The notes under the pieces were generated by a model. That model saw nothing but the letters and a program-made list of their open reading frames with translations. It had not been told where the DNA came from and did not search any database. This document shows positions 1 through 7,316 of a stretch of 16,742 nt of DNA, in pieces; the stretch's first letter is position 1, and every line of letters starts with the position of its first letter. Source of the DNA: JBNJEM01 sp051745935 (GTDB lineage: Bacteria; Planctomycetota; Planctomycetia; Pirellulales; Pirellulaceae); assembly GCA_051745935.1 (NCBI GenBank), contig JBNJEM010000088.1:1-16742 (forward strand). Direction: 5' to 3'. The position numbers were made by a program, and so were the translations under genes.

Positions 1-20
1 GTGAGATCTTCAAACAACCG

Positions 21-85
21 CAAAAAGACATTTATGCGCTGTAAAAGACGGGCCTGGAGACCCGTCCTACGCCGTCTTTATGCAA
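21..85 (-). terminator. Nested hairpin, likely terminator of the LysM gene
   Basis: Read on the minus strand, a 6-bp GC-rich stem (positions 61-66 with 47-52, GACGGG/CCCGTC, 8-nt loop) is followed directly by TTTT (46-43). This is the form of a Rho-independent terminator and lies about 85 bp after the LysM stop codon. A second outer stem, AAAGAC (24-29) with GTCTTT (74-79), encloses it, and TTTATGC occurs on both sides (31-37, 77-83). The nesting suggests a repeat-type hairpin that may also terminate transcription. Confidence 0.5.
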
Positions 86-149
86 CAATAGGGTAAATCA
101 AATGTTGGTGCGGTTTGCAACAACTTCCAAAGCCACCGGGATGCTCGGC

Positions 150-815
150 TCACCGCGTCGAGTCCATGGGCGGCAGTGGGACGAGCTTGGGGATTTCGAC
201 GTCCGACGAGGCGTCGATGTCTGATTGATTGGCTGGGGCGCTCTCGCTAGGGATGATGATCTCGACGCCGATTGGAAGCACTTCCGGGTCGGACAAGACG
301 GAACGATTGGCTTCCATGATCTCCCCACCTCGTTGCGGATCGCCCAGATATCTCTGGGCCAACAGCGGCAGGGTGTCTCCGTCACGGATTGTGTGGGTTC
401 TACGCGGTTGGCGATCGGATGTGTCGTGGTTATCCGATGACACCCCGCGCCCCGCTTCCGCTTCGTCGCGGTTTTCGGGACGGTAAAGCGGGTAGTATTC
501 ATCGGGCAATTGGGGCGGGGGCGTGAAGTGTTTTCCCAACTTGGACTCGCTCATCTCCTCCTTGGCTGGCTTTTCTGGTTCCTTCTCCGCCGGCGGCATC
601 GGCCGCAGGTCGGGGACTTGTGATGGCGTGGAGACGGCTTGTCCGGGAACTTGAAGCGCGACGCCTTTGCCGAGCATGGCGTCGTCGGCGGTCTTCCGGT
701 CCGAGGGGGTCTCGTCGGCCCCTGGCGAATGTCGAAACGGCAAAGCGCCGAGGATGCCCAAGACCATCACGCCCAACCCCAACGCCAGTCGCTTTAGTTT
801 GCCTATTCGTGTCAC
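150..815 (-). CDS. Membrane-anchored LysM domain protein
   Basis: Predicted 221-residue protein. I chose the GTG at 815 because GGGAAG lies about 9 nt upstream and because a hydrophobic segment follows at once (TRIGKLKRLALGLGVMVLGI...), typical of an uncleaved anchor or signal peptide. The reading frame stays open upstream to 1295, but that part runs through an intergenic repeat and is unlikely to be coding. After the anchor comes a Pro/Glu/Lys-rich linker (about residues 25-135). Then a single LysM domain (about residues 139-190) shows the core HTIRDGDTLPLLAQRYLGDP, EIMEANR and an LPIG...IIIP ending. LysM domains bind peptidoglycan or related N-acetylglucosamine polymers, so an envelope role is likely; no catalytic domain is present. 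It lies downstream of secDF in the same direction, 388 bp away with a repeat between, so co-transcription is uncertain. Confidence 0.8.
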   Translation of the reverse strand: MTRIGKLKRLALGLGVMVLGILGALPFRHSPGADETPSDRKTADDAMLGKGVALQVPGQAVSTPSQVPDLRPMPPAEKEPEKPAKEEMSESKLGKHFTPPPQLPDEYYPLYRPENRDEAEAGRGVSSDNHDTSDRQPRRTHTIRDGDTLPLLAQRYLGDPQRGGEIMEANRSVLSDPEVLPIGVEIIIPSESAPANQSDIDASSDVEIPKLVPLPPMDSTR

Positions 816-1102
816 CGATCTGCTTCCCGTGCTTGGAGCGTGTCCCGCCGTGTCGTGAGCCGCTCGTTTGACACCACCACAACATCGAGATCGGCAGGGG
901 AAGCGAGAGAACCTGAGACTCCGTACGCTGGACCGACCAGGAATCCGCCTTCCCTGGCTGGTCGTATGGATCGTAATGGTCAGATAAGGGGCGGCCGGAT
1001 AGCGAGCCGCCGGAGGCCTCATGTACGAGGGCTCTCCGGGGCACCGTCGAGGGGCTCGGACGCCAATCGCGCGGGGCCGGCGGGGAAGCGGCGCGGTGCA
1101 AC
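816..1102. other. Gap upstream of the LysM gene, no gene seen
   Basis: Open frames here have no recognisable domain and overlap each other on both strands. The only signal I can support is the ribosome binding site of the LysM gene at about 825-830 (GGGAAG on the minus strand). The rest presumably holds the LysM promoter, but I cannot pick convincing -35/-10 boxes. Confidence 0.4.
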
Positions 1103-1209
1103 TATACTTCAGGCGGCCGGATTCGTCGGGGGGGAAAGCTGCCCGACGCGAGCCGTCCTCCCGTTGGTCGCACTCGCGGCGGACAAAGTCATCCGCGACC
1201 GGTCTAGCT
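1103..1209 (+). repeat. 100-bp repeat family A, copy 1 (at secDF 3' end)
   Basis: Shares with the other copies the blocks TTCAGGCGG, GCCCGACGC, AGCCGTCCTCCCG, ACTCGCGGCGGA and GTCATCCRCGMCCGG in the same order and spacing. The stop codon TAG of secDF (1204-1206, minus strand) lies at the very edge of this copy, so the repeat starts essentially at the end of the gene. Orientation is antisense to secDF. The complementary strand is open in the frame that reads RRECDQREDGSRRAAFPP. Confidence 0.85.
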
Positions 1210-4200
1210 ATTGCCTGTTTTTCTGAGATTGAACATCCACAGCAGAGCAGGCGAAGCCACGAAGACCGAACTGTAGGTTCCGGCGAAGACCCCAATCACC
1301 AGCGCGAAGGCAAATCCGTGGATTCCTTGGCCGCCAATGGTGTAGAGAATGGAGACCACGAGGAGCGTGGTCAACGAGGTGAGCAAGGTGCGGCCCAGGG
1401 TTTGGTTGATGCTGTTGTTAATCATTTCCGCCGTTAAGTCAGGGCTTTTGCCACGCACTTCCCGAATTCGGTCGAACACGACAATGGTATCGTTCAGCGA
1501 ATATCCGATGATCGTCAGAAAGGCGGCGACGATCGGCAGGCTGATTCGGAACTCATCGACGAGGAGGAATCCGAGGGGTTCGGCGAGATACGCACTGATG
1601 GCGATGGCCCCTAGCGTAATGAGCACGTCATGGACGAGGGCGACCACGGCGGCGACCCCGAAGACGACCCGTTGGAACCGTATCCAGATATAGCCGATGA
1701 TCCCGAACAAGCTGGCCACCAGGGCGGCGATCGCGAGTTTTCGGGTGTCTCCGGCCACCTTGCCCCCGATTTTGCTGGCCGAGGGAAACACGGGGGTATT
1801 GGCCAGGTTGGTTTTCATTTCCTCCAGCACCTGCCGTGCTTCATCGCGGGCAAGTCGCATGGTGACATACCACTTATTGTGGGACTCCGCGCTGTCCTGG
1901 TCCCAGTTGAAGGATTCATCGGGGGCGACGTGGAGTGCCGGAACGACGTCACCGCCAAAGAGCGTGCGATACGCGTTTGTGATTTTTTGTCGAAGCGTGA
2001 GGGCGTTGATTCTGTCTTGCAGATTCACGACGGCGACTGTCCGCACGTCTTTTTCCGCCGCCTCGGCGGCATCCTCCTCCGTCTTGGGCTCGTCGGGGCC
2101 CGCTTGATCCTCGTCTCCGGCCGCGGCCAGCTTTGCCGCCGAATCCGCTTTCGCTTTCCCCGTTCCCTCCTCGTCCGCTTTTCCCGCGGGATCTCCAGCG
2201 GACTCGTCCGTTGCCTCGGGGGGAGCCTGTTCCGCGGGGAGGGCCATGGCCAGCAAGTTGGCTGGGGGCAAATCGTCTCGCCGGCTGGTCTTCTCCTGGT
2301 CTTCCTGGTCGGTGGGCCCTTCTTCATTCGCCGGATCGTCCGCCGGTGTTTCCTTCGACTCCGTTTCCGGTTTTGGCCGCGTGTCGGCCTCGGCTTCCGG
2401 TTTCGCTTCAGCTTTCTCGGATTTCTCGGACTTGACGGGCGCGTTCTCGCCGGTCGCCTCCGTTCCGGACGCGGACACTTCTTCCTCTCTCAGTTGGCCA
2501 AACTCCATGACGTACGACTGCAACAGACTTTGGCCGCTGGCATCATCACGAAACGTTTCTTCGATCGCGTTTTCCAGCACACTGACATTCCGTTCTGGTA
2601 GTCCGGCATCGATTTTGTACACGGTATTGAGCTCGTACTCATCGACATCCACGGTATTGACCGTACACCGTACGGCCGGGTCGGAATCCTCGAAGTAGCG
2701 ATTAATTCGAGAGCGGACGTCGCTCGGCGCCATGGGCTCCTTCAGCACCATGGTGACCGATAGGCCGCCGTTGAAGTCGATATCAAAGATTCGTTTCCCT
2801 CGTGCTCCCACGGCAGTCAGCCCCAACACGATGACCACGCAGGACGCGATCAGAGCGATCCGGCGTTTGCCAATGAAATCAAGTTTCGTGGCGCCAAGGA
2901 TTGTGAGCATTTTGAGCTTGGTGATCCACCGTCGCCGTTCCACGACATCGAACACGGCCCGCGAGCAATAGATGGCCGTGTACATACTCATCAAGATACC
3001 CAGGATCAACGTCACCGCGAATCCTCGCACTTGATCGGTACCGATGGCGTAGAGCACGATGGCGGTAATCAGCGTGGTGACGTTGGCATCCACAATCGTG
3101 GTGGTGGCCCGGCTAAACCCATTTTGAATCGCCATCCGCAGCGCGGCGCCGCGAGAGAGCTCCTCCCGAATCCGCTCGAAGATCAACACGTTCGCATCCA
3201 CCGACATGCCGATGGTGAGCACCAGGCCGGCCAAACCGGGCAATGTAAGCGGCGCGTTGAGCACCATCATCATGGCCAAAATCAATACCAGGTTCAGCAA
3301 CAGGGCGGTGCACGCCACCAGGCCAGCGAAACGGTAATAGACGGCGACGAAAATCAAGACCGCCGCCAAGGAGATGACAATTGAAATCTTCCCTTTGCGG
3401 ATCGTGTCATCCCCCAACACGGACCCGATCTGGTTCTCGCTGATCGGTTCCTTCTTGAGCGTCGCCGGGAGGCGACCGGCGCGCAGGATCCCCACCAAGA
3501 AATCCACTTCCTCCGTGGTGAACTCACCGGTGATTTGACCCCTGTCCTGAATCGTCGATTGGATTCGCGGAAACGAGATGAGCCGTTGATCCAAGATGAT
3601 TCCCAGATGGCGATAGAACGGGGGCTGGGCATCCTCGTCGGGAAGGTTTTGGCCGGTCAACAAACCAAACAGCCGCGCGCCTCGGCCGCGCAGTTGGAAG
3701 TTCACGCACGGGCTCAAGTCCTGAGCGTTGCCACGCGACACCACGCCCAAGTGATCGCCCGTCACGTTGCAGCCGTCGTCGGTGGCCACGAGGATGTCCA
3801 AGTTCTCAATGCCACTTGACTCGAGGTTCGCCTGCAGGAATTCGTCCAGGGTTTGGTCCGCGCTTTCGATCCGACCAATGTCATCGAGCGTCACGATCCG
3901 GCCCGTCTCGGCGTCCCGCATGATCGTGTCGCGCACCTCCACGGGCTTCAGCTTCTCTTGGGCGGCTTGGGCCCAGAACCCGACCTCTTCGCCGTCGAGC
4001 GTAACCGTTCGCTGAAAACGGGACGGACTGTCGGACTCGGCTTGAGATTCCGCCGCCGTGATGATCCGCTCGTGATCACGCCGGTTGGCCACGATCCGAA
4101 ACTCCAACTGCCCCGCCGTTCTAACGCGGCGTTTGACCTCCTCGACCTCTTCGGTTTCCACTTCCGGGATGATGATCTCCACCTGCCGCTCGCCGTACTG

Positions 4201-4611
4201 CCGGATCACGATTTCCTTCGTGCCACTGGGATTGATGCGATTGGTCAGCGCATTGATTAAATCCCCCATGTTGATCCGACCTTCTTCCTCCGCCGGCTCA
4301 ACCTCGTAGACCAGGATCACGCCGCCCTTGAGGTCCACCCCTAGCGGGATATCGAGCTGGTTCTTTTCCCAGTCCCAGCCTAGCACCAGCACCAGCAGAG
4401 CCAGCGCCAACGAGGTGAAAATCAGGCCGAAGCGGAACCCATAATCGGGCATGCGTACGAGTCGTGCCAGAGCCCGCCCGAGGAAAAAAGGCAACACGAA
4501 GACCAAGGCAAAGACACCCAGGATGTAGGCAACCTTTAGCGCCTGATCAACAAAGGTACTTTGCTCTTGAGCTTGAGCCAGCAGGACGGGAAAGTACGCG
4601 AAATCGAACAT
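1204..4611 (-). CDS. secDF: Fused protein translocase subunit SecDF
   Basis: Predicted 1135-residue membrane protein combining SecD and SecF, the RND-type accessory subunits that use the proton gradient to pull proteins through SecYEG. I chose the ATG at 4611 (GAGGAAG about 10 nt upstream) over an in-frame ATG at 4638. The N terminus has an extra hydrophobic segment (about 27-45) before the usual first SecD helix (about 61-79). SecD shows GVDLKGGV at 91-98 and the D4-type motif SVDANVLIFERIREE near 470. SecF begins near 575 with DFIGKRR and FDIDFNGG near 609, and ends with GYSLNDTIVVFDRIREVRG near 1037 and several membrane helices. A low-complexity Glu/Lys/Ala/Pro insert of about 145 residues (about 711-855) sits in the exported domain of SecF. 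It follows yajC, a standard partner. Identification is firm; the exact start is less so. Confidence 0.95.
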   Translation of the reverse strand: MFDFAYFPVLLAQAQEQSTFVDQALKVAYILGVFALVFVLPFFLGRALARLVRMPDYGFRFGLIFTSLALALLVLVLGWDWEKNQLDIPLGVDLKGGVILVYEVEPAEEEGRINMGDLINALTNRINPSGTKEIVIRQYGERQVEIIIPEVETEEVEEVKRRVRTAGQLEFRIVANRRDHERIITAAESQAESDSPSRFQRTVTLDGEEVGFWAQAAQEKLKPVEVRDTIMRDAETGRIVTLDDIGRIESADQTLDEFLQANLESSGIENLDILVATDDGCNVTGDHLGVVSRGNAQDLSPCVNFQLRGRGARLFGLLTGQNLPDEDAQPPFYRHLGIILDQRLISFPRIQSTIQDRGQITGEFTTEEVDFLVGILRAGRLPATLKKEPISENQIGSVLGDDTIRKGKISIVISLAAVLIFVAVYYRFAGLVACTALLLNLVLILAMMMVLNAPLTLPGLAGLVLTIGMSVDANVLIFERIREELSRGAALRMAIQNGFSRATTTIVDANVTTLITAIVLYAIGTDQVRGFAVTLILGILMSMYTAIYCSRAVFDVVERRRWITKLKMLTILGATKLDFIGKRRIALIASCVVIVLGLTAVGARGKRIFDIDFNGGLSVTMVLKEPMAPSDVRSRINRYFEDSDPAVRCTVNTVDVDEYELNTVYKIDAGLPERNVSVLENAIEETFRDDASGQSLLQSYVMEFGQLREEEVSASGTEATGENAPVKSEKSEKAEAKPEAEADTRPKPETESKETPADDPANEEGPTDQEDQEKTSRRDDLPPANLLAMALPAEQAPPEATDESAGDPAGKADEEGTGKAKADSAAKLAAAGDEDQAGPDEPKTEEDAAEAAEKDVRTVAVVNLQDRINALTLRQKITNAYRTLFGGDVVPALHVAPDESFNWDQDSAESHNKWYVTMRLARDEARQVLEEMKTNLANTPVFPSASKIGGKVAGDTRKLAIAALVASLFGIIGYIWIRFQRVVFGVAAVVALVHDVLITLGAIAISAYLAEPLGFLLVDEFRISLPIVAAFLTIIGYSLNDTIVVFDRIREVRGKSPDLTAEMINNSINQTLGRTLLTSLTTLLVVSILYTIGGQGIHGFAFALVIGVFAGTYSSVFVASPALLWMFNLRKTGNS

Positions 4612-4626
4612 GGCAGGAACTTCCTC

Positions 4627-4770
4627 TACTTCACACAATCACAAACGACACGAATTGGATCAAGCATTCAAGATACGCAAAGCCCACAGGGGGTGGCCGG
4701 CTTCGCTCGCGGCTTGCGTCACCGTGGCCCGACACTGGCATCAGACACTGGCGTCAAGGCGAGTCATGAG
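4627..4770. repeat. Repeat family B, copy 1 (yajC-secDF spacer)
   Basis: Left end TACTTCACACAATCACAAA and right end CGTCACCGTGGCCCGACA match the segment at 10646-10788. The two ends are 90 bp apart here and 89 bp apart there. The middle is diverged but keeps a G-rich stretch and CTCGCG. It fills almost the whole yajC-secDF spacer and overlaps the last codons of yajC. Confidence 0.6.
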
Positions 4771-5141
4771 CCATTTTTCGTTGACGATCCCCCCGACTCC
4801 GTCAGTACCCTCGCGATCGCACTTCGTTGCAGCTTCAACTTCGTGTTTGTACTGTCGTCAACCTTGATGGTGACATCTTCCGCCCCTTTGGATGTGGAAA
4901 CCACCGTCCCGTGAATGCCGCCAATGGTCACTACGCGATCGTTCTTCTTGAGGTTCTCCAACATCTCGTTCAGCTCGGCCTTCTTCCGCCTCTCCGGCCG
5001 AATCATCAGGAGGTAGAACAGTACCGCGATCATGACGAACGGGAATAGGTTTACTAGCAAATTGGGCAGCGCGCCCGATTCCCCTTGCCCGTCCGCTTGG
5101 GCGACCAGCAGACCGGATAGCAAATCAACGATCCTAGGCAT
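4764..5141 (-). CDS. yajC: Preprotein translocase subunit YajC
   Basis: Predicted 125-residue protein. The ATG at 5141 has AAAGGG 7 nt upstream; a GTG at 5177 in the same frame lacks a good ribosome binding site. After a short Ala/Gly-rich head there is one membrane helix (NLFPFVMIAVLFYLLMIRP) with the family's characteristic RPERRKK immediately after it. The conserved cytoplasmic part follows: LKKNDRVVTIGGIHGTVV. YajC associates with SecDF in the holotranslocon. The neighbouring secDF starts 152 bp downstream on the same strand and tgt lies upstream, so this is the standard tgt-yajC-secDF order, here with long spacers. The family is usually about 85-130 residues, so the length is normal. Confidence 0.95.
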   Translation of the reverse strand: MPRIVDLLSGLLVAQADGQGESGALPNLLVNLFPFVMIAVLFYLLMIRPERRKKAELNEMLENLKKNDRVVTIGGIHGTVVSTSKGAEDVTIKVDDSTNTKLKLQRSAIARVLTESGGSSTKNGS

Positions 5142-5196
5142 GTAATGCCCTTTCCCCGCTAACATCACCGTGAACACGCCAAACCATCATCATTCA

Positions 5197-5220
5197 GCCA
5201 CGGCCGGCGGGCCCCGCGGC
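5197..5220 (-). promoter_or_regulatory. GC-rich hairpin in the yajC leader
   Basis: On the minus strand GCCGCGG and CCGTGGC can pair (one G-U) around a 10-nt GC-rich loop, 56 nt before the chosen yajC start. There is no T-run, so it is not an intrinsic terminator. A role in the leader is only a possibility. Confidence 0.25.
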
Positions 5221-5271
5221 ACTCCGCCGCCCCAAGCAGGCCTCCAACGCCTTGGCCTCTCAACCGTACAC

Positions 5272-5313
5272 GTTTCCCTTTTGGCGTTTCCCTTTTGGCG
5301 TTTCCCTTTTGGC
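5272..5313. repeat. Three perfect 14-bp tandem repeats upstream of yajC
   Basis: GTTTCCCTTTTGGC occurs three times head to tail (5272-5285, 5286-5299, 5300-5313). On the yajC sense strand the unit reads GCCAAAAGGGAAAC. The block lies between a terminator-like hairpin and the yajC start, where a promoter is expected. It may be a set of protein binding sites or simply a slippage-generated microsatellite. Confidence 0.7.
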
Positions 5314-5330
5314 AATGACCCGCGTGAGGG

Positions 5331-5369
5331 AAACAGAAAACGGCCCGACGGCAACATCCGAACGGGCCG
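5331..5369 (-). terminator. Rho-independent terminator-like hairpin between tgt and yajC
   Basis: On the minus strand CGGCCCG (5369-5363) pairs perfectly with CGGGCCG (5347-5341) around a 15-nt loop. It is followed by TTTTCTGTTT (5340-5331). This fits an intrinsic terminator for transcripts coming from tgt and would separate that operon from yajC-secDF. Confidence 0.6.
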
Positions 5370-5842
5370 ACTAACGGTTGAGTGAGCAGGTATCATAAGG
5401 TGTTGCGCCGCAACCATCAAGGGCATCGGCCCCGTCCGCGGCCAATTCCCGCTAGCCTCCGACGACCTTACGACCGAGGCCGTATTCGCGGTCAACTGAA
5501 CTCGCGCGGGCTTCAAAACCGGCCATCTTCGCACCGCGCGAATGAAGTAGACCACGAATGCGCTTGTTTCCGGGATTCTGGCCAGCCCACTCAATTCCTC
5601 CGGGCCCCCCACGAGCTTGCCTCAGTCATTCCAGAATTCGGTTGGCGCACGGTTTGCCCAGGGCGATGAGATGTTTGCGTATTTTACGCAGCTTCTTCGT
5701 GGTTAGCTTGACATCGAACGGCACGGACTTCAAGTAGCTTGTGCACAAAATCCTGATCTCGGAGAATTCGGCTGGGGGAACCGTTCACGGGCAAAAAACT
5801 GCCATGGGTGGATTTTAGCGTGTCGAGTGGATTTTTGTCGTT
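5370..5842. other. tgt-yajC gap, left part: no confident gene
   Basis: A minus-strand frame is open across 5190-5612 but shows no known motif, overlaps the terminator-like hairpin, and has mixed composition. I do not call it. A small RNA ending at the 5331-5369 hairpin is possible but has no positive evidence. Positions 5779-5794 carry a 16-bp motif (AACCGTTCACGGGCAA) found again, inverted, at 13028-13043. The next feature is the IS66 remnant. Confidence 0.4.
5779..5794 (+). repeat. 16-bp dispersed motif, copy 1
   Basis: AACCGTTCACGGGCAA is identical to the reverse complement of 13028-13043; an 11-bp core of it, CCGTTCACGGG, is also at 12798-12808. It lies 48 bp upstream of the IS66 remnant. 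Confidence 0.6.
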
Positions 5843-6073
5843 ATGACAACGACAACCGATCCCCACACACCGACCTACGACGAGCTGGTTGCAACCGTGG
5901 AGACGTTGCAGGCACGCATGGCGGAACTTGAGGCGGAATGGGCCAACGCTCGCAAGGATCCGGCAACGTCTTCGAAGCCCCCGTCGTCGGATACGGTTAC
6001 ACCAAAACCGGGCAATAAAAAGCGTGGACGTCCCAAGAAGCGAAAACAAGTCGGGCAGCCGGGCCATGGGCGA
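5843..6073 (+). pseudogene. IS66-family transposase, N-terminal remnant
   Basis: Only about 77 residues of transposase-like sequence remain, from the ATG at 5843. A short coiled-coil-like start (ELVATVETLQARMAELEAE) is followed by the hallmark SSKPPSSD motif and then a Lys/Arg-rich stretch (KKRGRPKKRK) and GQPGH. These are the N-terminal features of IS66 transposases, just before the zinc-finger and DDE catalytic domains. Those domains are absent: at GQPGHGR the sequence passes directly into family A repeat copy 2, and the frame beyond is repeat-derived. It is therefore a dead fragment, convergent with tgt and lying in the otherwise conserved tgt-yajC interval. No matching right end of the element is visible. 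Confidence 0.8.
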
Positions 6074-6185
6074 ATTCCATACCTCAGGCGGTCGGCTTGG
6101 TCCGGGTGGAATGCCGCTTGGCGCAAGCCGTCCGCCCGCCCGCTGGTCGCACTCGCGGCGGAGAACGTCATCCGCGCCCGGCATG
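6074..6185 (+). repeat. 100-bp repeat family A, copy 2 (overlaps tgt 3' end)
   Basis: CCTCAGGCGGTCGG, GCGCAAGCCGTCC, ACTCGCGGCGGAGAACGTC and ATCCGCGCCCGG match the other copies. It is the most diverged copy and has about 4 extra bases in the CCGCCCGCCCGC part, which breaks the antisense reading frame seen in other copies. Its left edge meets the IS66 remnant and its right edge supplies the last codons and stop of tgt. Confidence 0.85.
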
Positions 6186-7316
6186 AGGACTCCCCGGTTG
6201 GTTTTCCGCCCACCCCGCCATTTTCCGCTGCATGAAGTTCAAGAATTGATCCGCCTCGAGCGCGGCCCGGATATCGGCCATCAGACGTTGGTAGTAGGTC
6301 AAGTTGTGGATCGTCAACAGGATCGGCCCCAGCATCTCGTTGGCCTTGAACAGGTGATGCAAGTACCCCCGACTGTAACGGCATGCCGCGCAGCGGCAGT
6401 GTGACTCCAGCGGCCGTGGGTCGTCGCGATGGACCCGGTTGCGTAGCCGCAACGGGCCTTGATCCGTAAAGGCCAAGGCGTTGCGACCGTTGCGGGTCGG
6501 CATGACACAATCGAACAGATCAATCCCACGCCGTACCGATTCGAGGATATCCTGGGGGCGTCCCACGCCCATCAAATAGCGCGGCGCGCCTTGCGGCAGC
6601 GCGGGACAGGTGGCCTCGAGCATCGCGTACATCTCGCTGGCCGTTTCCCCCACGCTTAACCCCCCCACCGCGTAGCCGGCAAAGTCCAGCTCGCCCAATC
6701 GTTCGGCACACCATCGCCGCAAGCCGGCGTCCAGGCCGCCTTGCACGATGGCGAACAGCGTCTGGTCCGGACGCCTGGCGGCTCGTTGGCATCGCTCAGC
6801 CCATGCCACGGTTCGCTCGCATGCCGCCCGAACCGTGGCCGGTGGGGCGGGGAGGGCCACCACGTGGTCGAGCACCATGGCGATGTCGCTGCCAAGCAAC
6901 TCTTGAATTTCCACCGCTCGCTCAGGCCCCAGCGCCAAGACACGCCCGTCCACATGCGAACGAAACACCACGCCCTGGTCGTCGACGTGGTTGAGTCGCT
7001 CCAGGCTGAAAACCTGAAACCCACCACTGTCGGTTAGAATCGGGCCCTCCCAGTCCATGAAGCGGTGCAGTCCGCCCAGGTGCTCAACGACGTCCGCCCC
7101 CGGACGCACGGCCAAATGATAGGTGTTCGCCAGCACCATTTCGGCACCGGTCTCGCGAACCACCTCGCTCGTTAGTCCCTTGACGGTGCCCTGGGTCCCC
7201 ACGGGCATGAAGGCCGGCAGTTGCACGATTCCGCGAGGGGTTTCCAGTGCCGCCCGTCGCGCGGCCGACTCACGACTCCTTGCCACCAATCGAAAGGAAC
7301 AGGCCTGGACCGGCAT
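6168..7316 (-). CDS. tgt: Queuine tRNA-ribosyltransferase (tRNA-guanine transglycosylase)
   Basis: Predicted 382-residue enzyme that exchanges guanine 34 for the queuine precursor preQ1 in tRNAs with GUN anticodons. Visible: ANTYHL, LTDSGGFQVFSL with D96, FAIVQGG, AVGGLSVGE, and FDCVMPTRNGRNA whose D269 matches the catalytic nucleophile. The zinc ligands are C307, C309, C312 and H337. The ATG at 7316 overlaps the TGA of the upstream TPR gene by one base (TGATG), so translation is probably coupled; a GTG directly before it is an alternative. The last five residues (HAGRG) and the stop codon lie inside a family A repeat, so the tail is not the ancestral one. All catalytic parts are upstream and intact. 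Confidence 0.96.
   Translation of the reverse strand: MPVQACSFRLVARSRESAARRAALETPRGIVQLPAFMPVGTQGTVKGLTSEVVRETGAEMVLANTYHLAVRPGADVVEHLGGLHRFMDWEGPILTDSGGFQVFSLERLNHVDDQGVVFRSHVDGRVLALGPERAVEIQELLGSDIAMVLDHVVALPAPPATVRAACERTVAWAERCQRAARRPDQTLFAIVQGGLDAGLRRWCAERLGELDFAGYAVGGLSVGETASEMYAMLEATCPALPQGAPRYLMGVGRPQDILESVRRGIDLFDCVMPTRNGRNALAFTDQGPLRLRNRVHRDDPRPLESHCRCAACRYSRGYLHHLFKANEMLGPILLTIHNLTYYQRLMADIRAALEADQFLNFMQRKMAGWAENQPGSPHAGRG

Noticed and set aside
816..1295. Upstream extension of the LysM reading frame to 381 residues
   Set aside because: The extension runs through family A repeat copy 1 and past the end of secDF; the GTG at 815 with a ribosome binding site and an immediate membrane segment is a better start.
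2133..2700. Plus-strand open frames opposite secDF
   Set aside because: They are complements of the Glu/Lys/Pro-rich SecF insert and of secDF codons; the minus-strand gene explains the sequence.
5190..5612. 140-residue open frame on the minus strand between tgt and yajC
   Set aside because: It has no recognisable motif, crosses a terminator-like hairpin and the 14-bp tandem repeats, and its ending is low-complexity.
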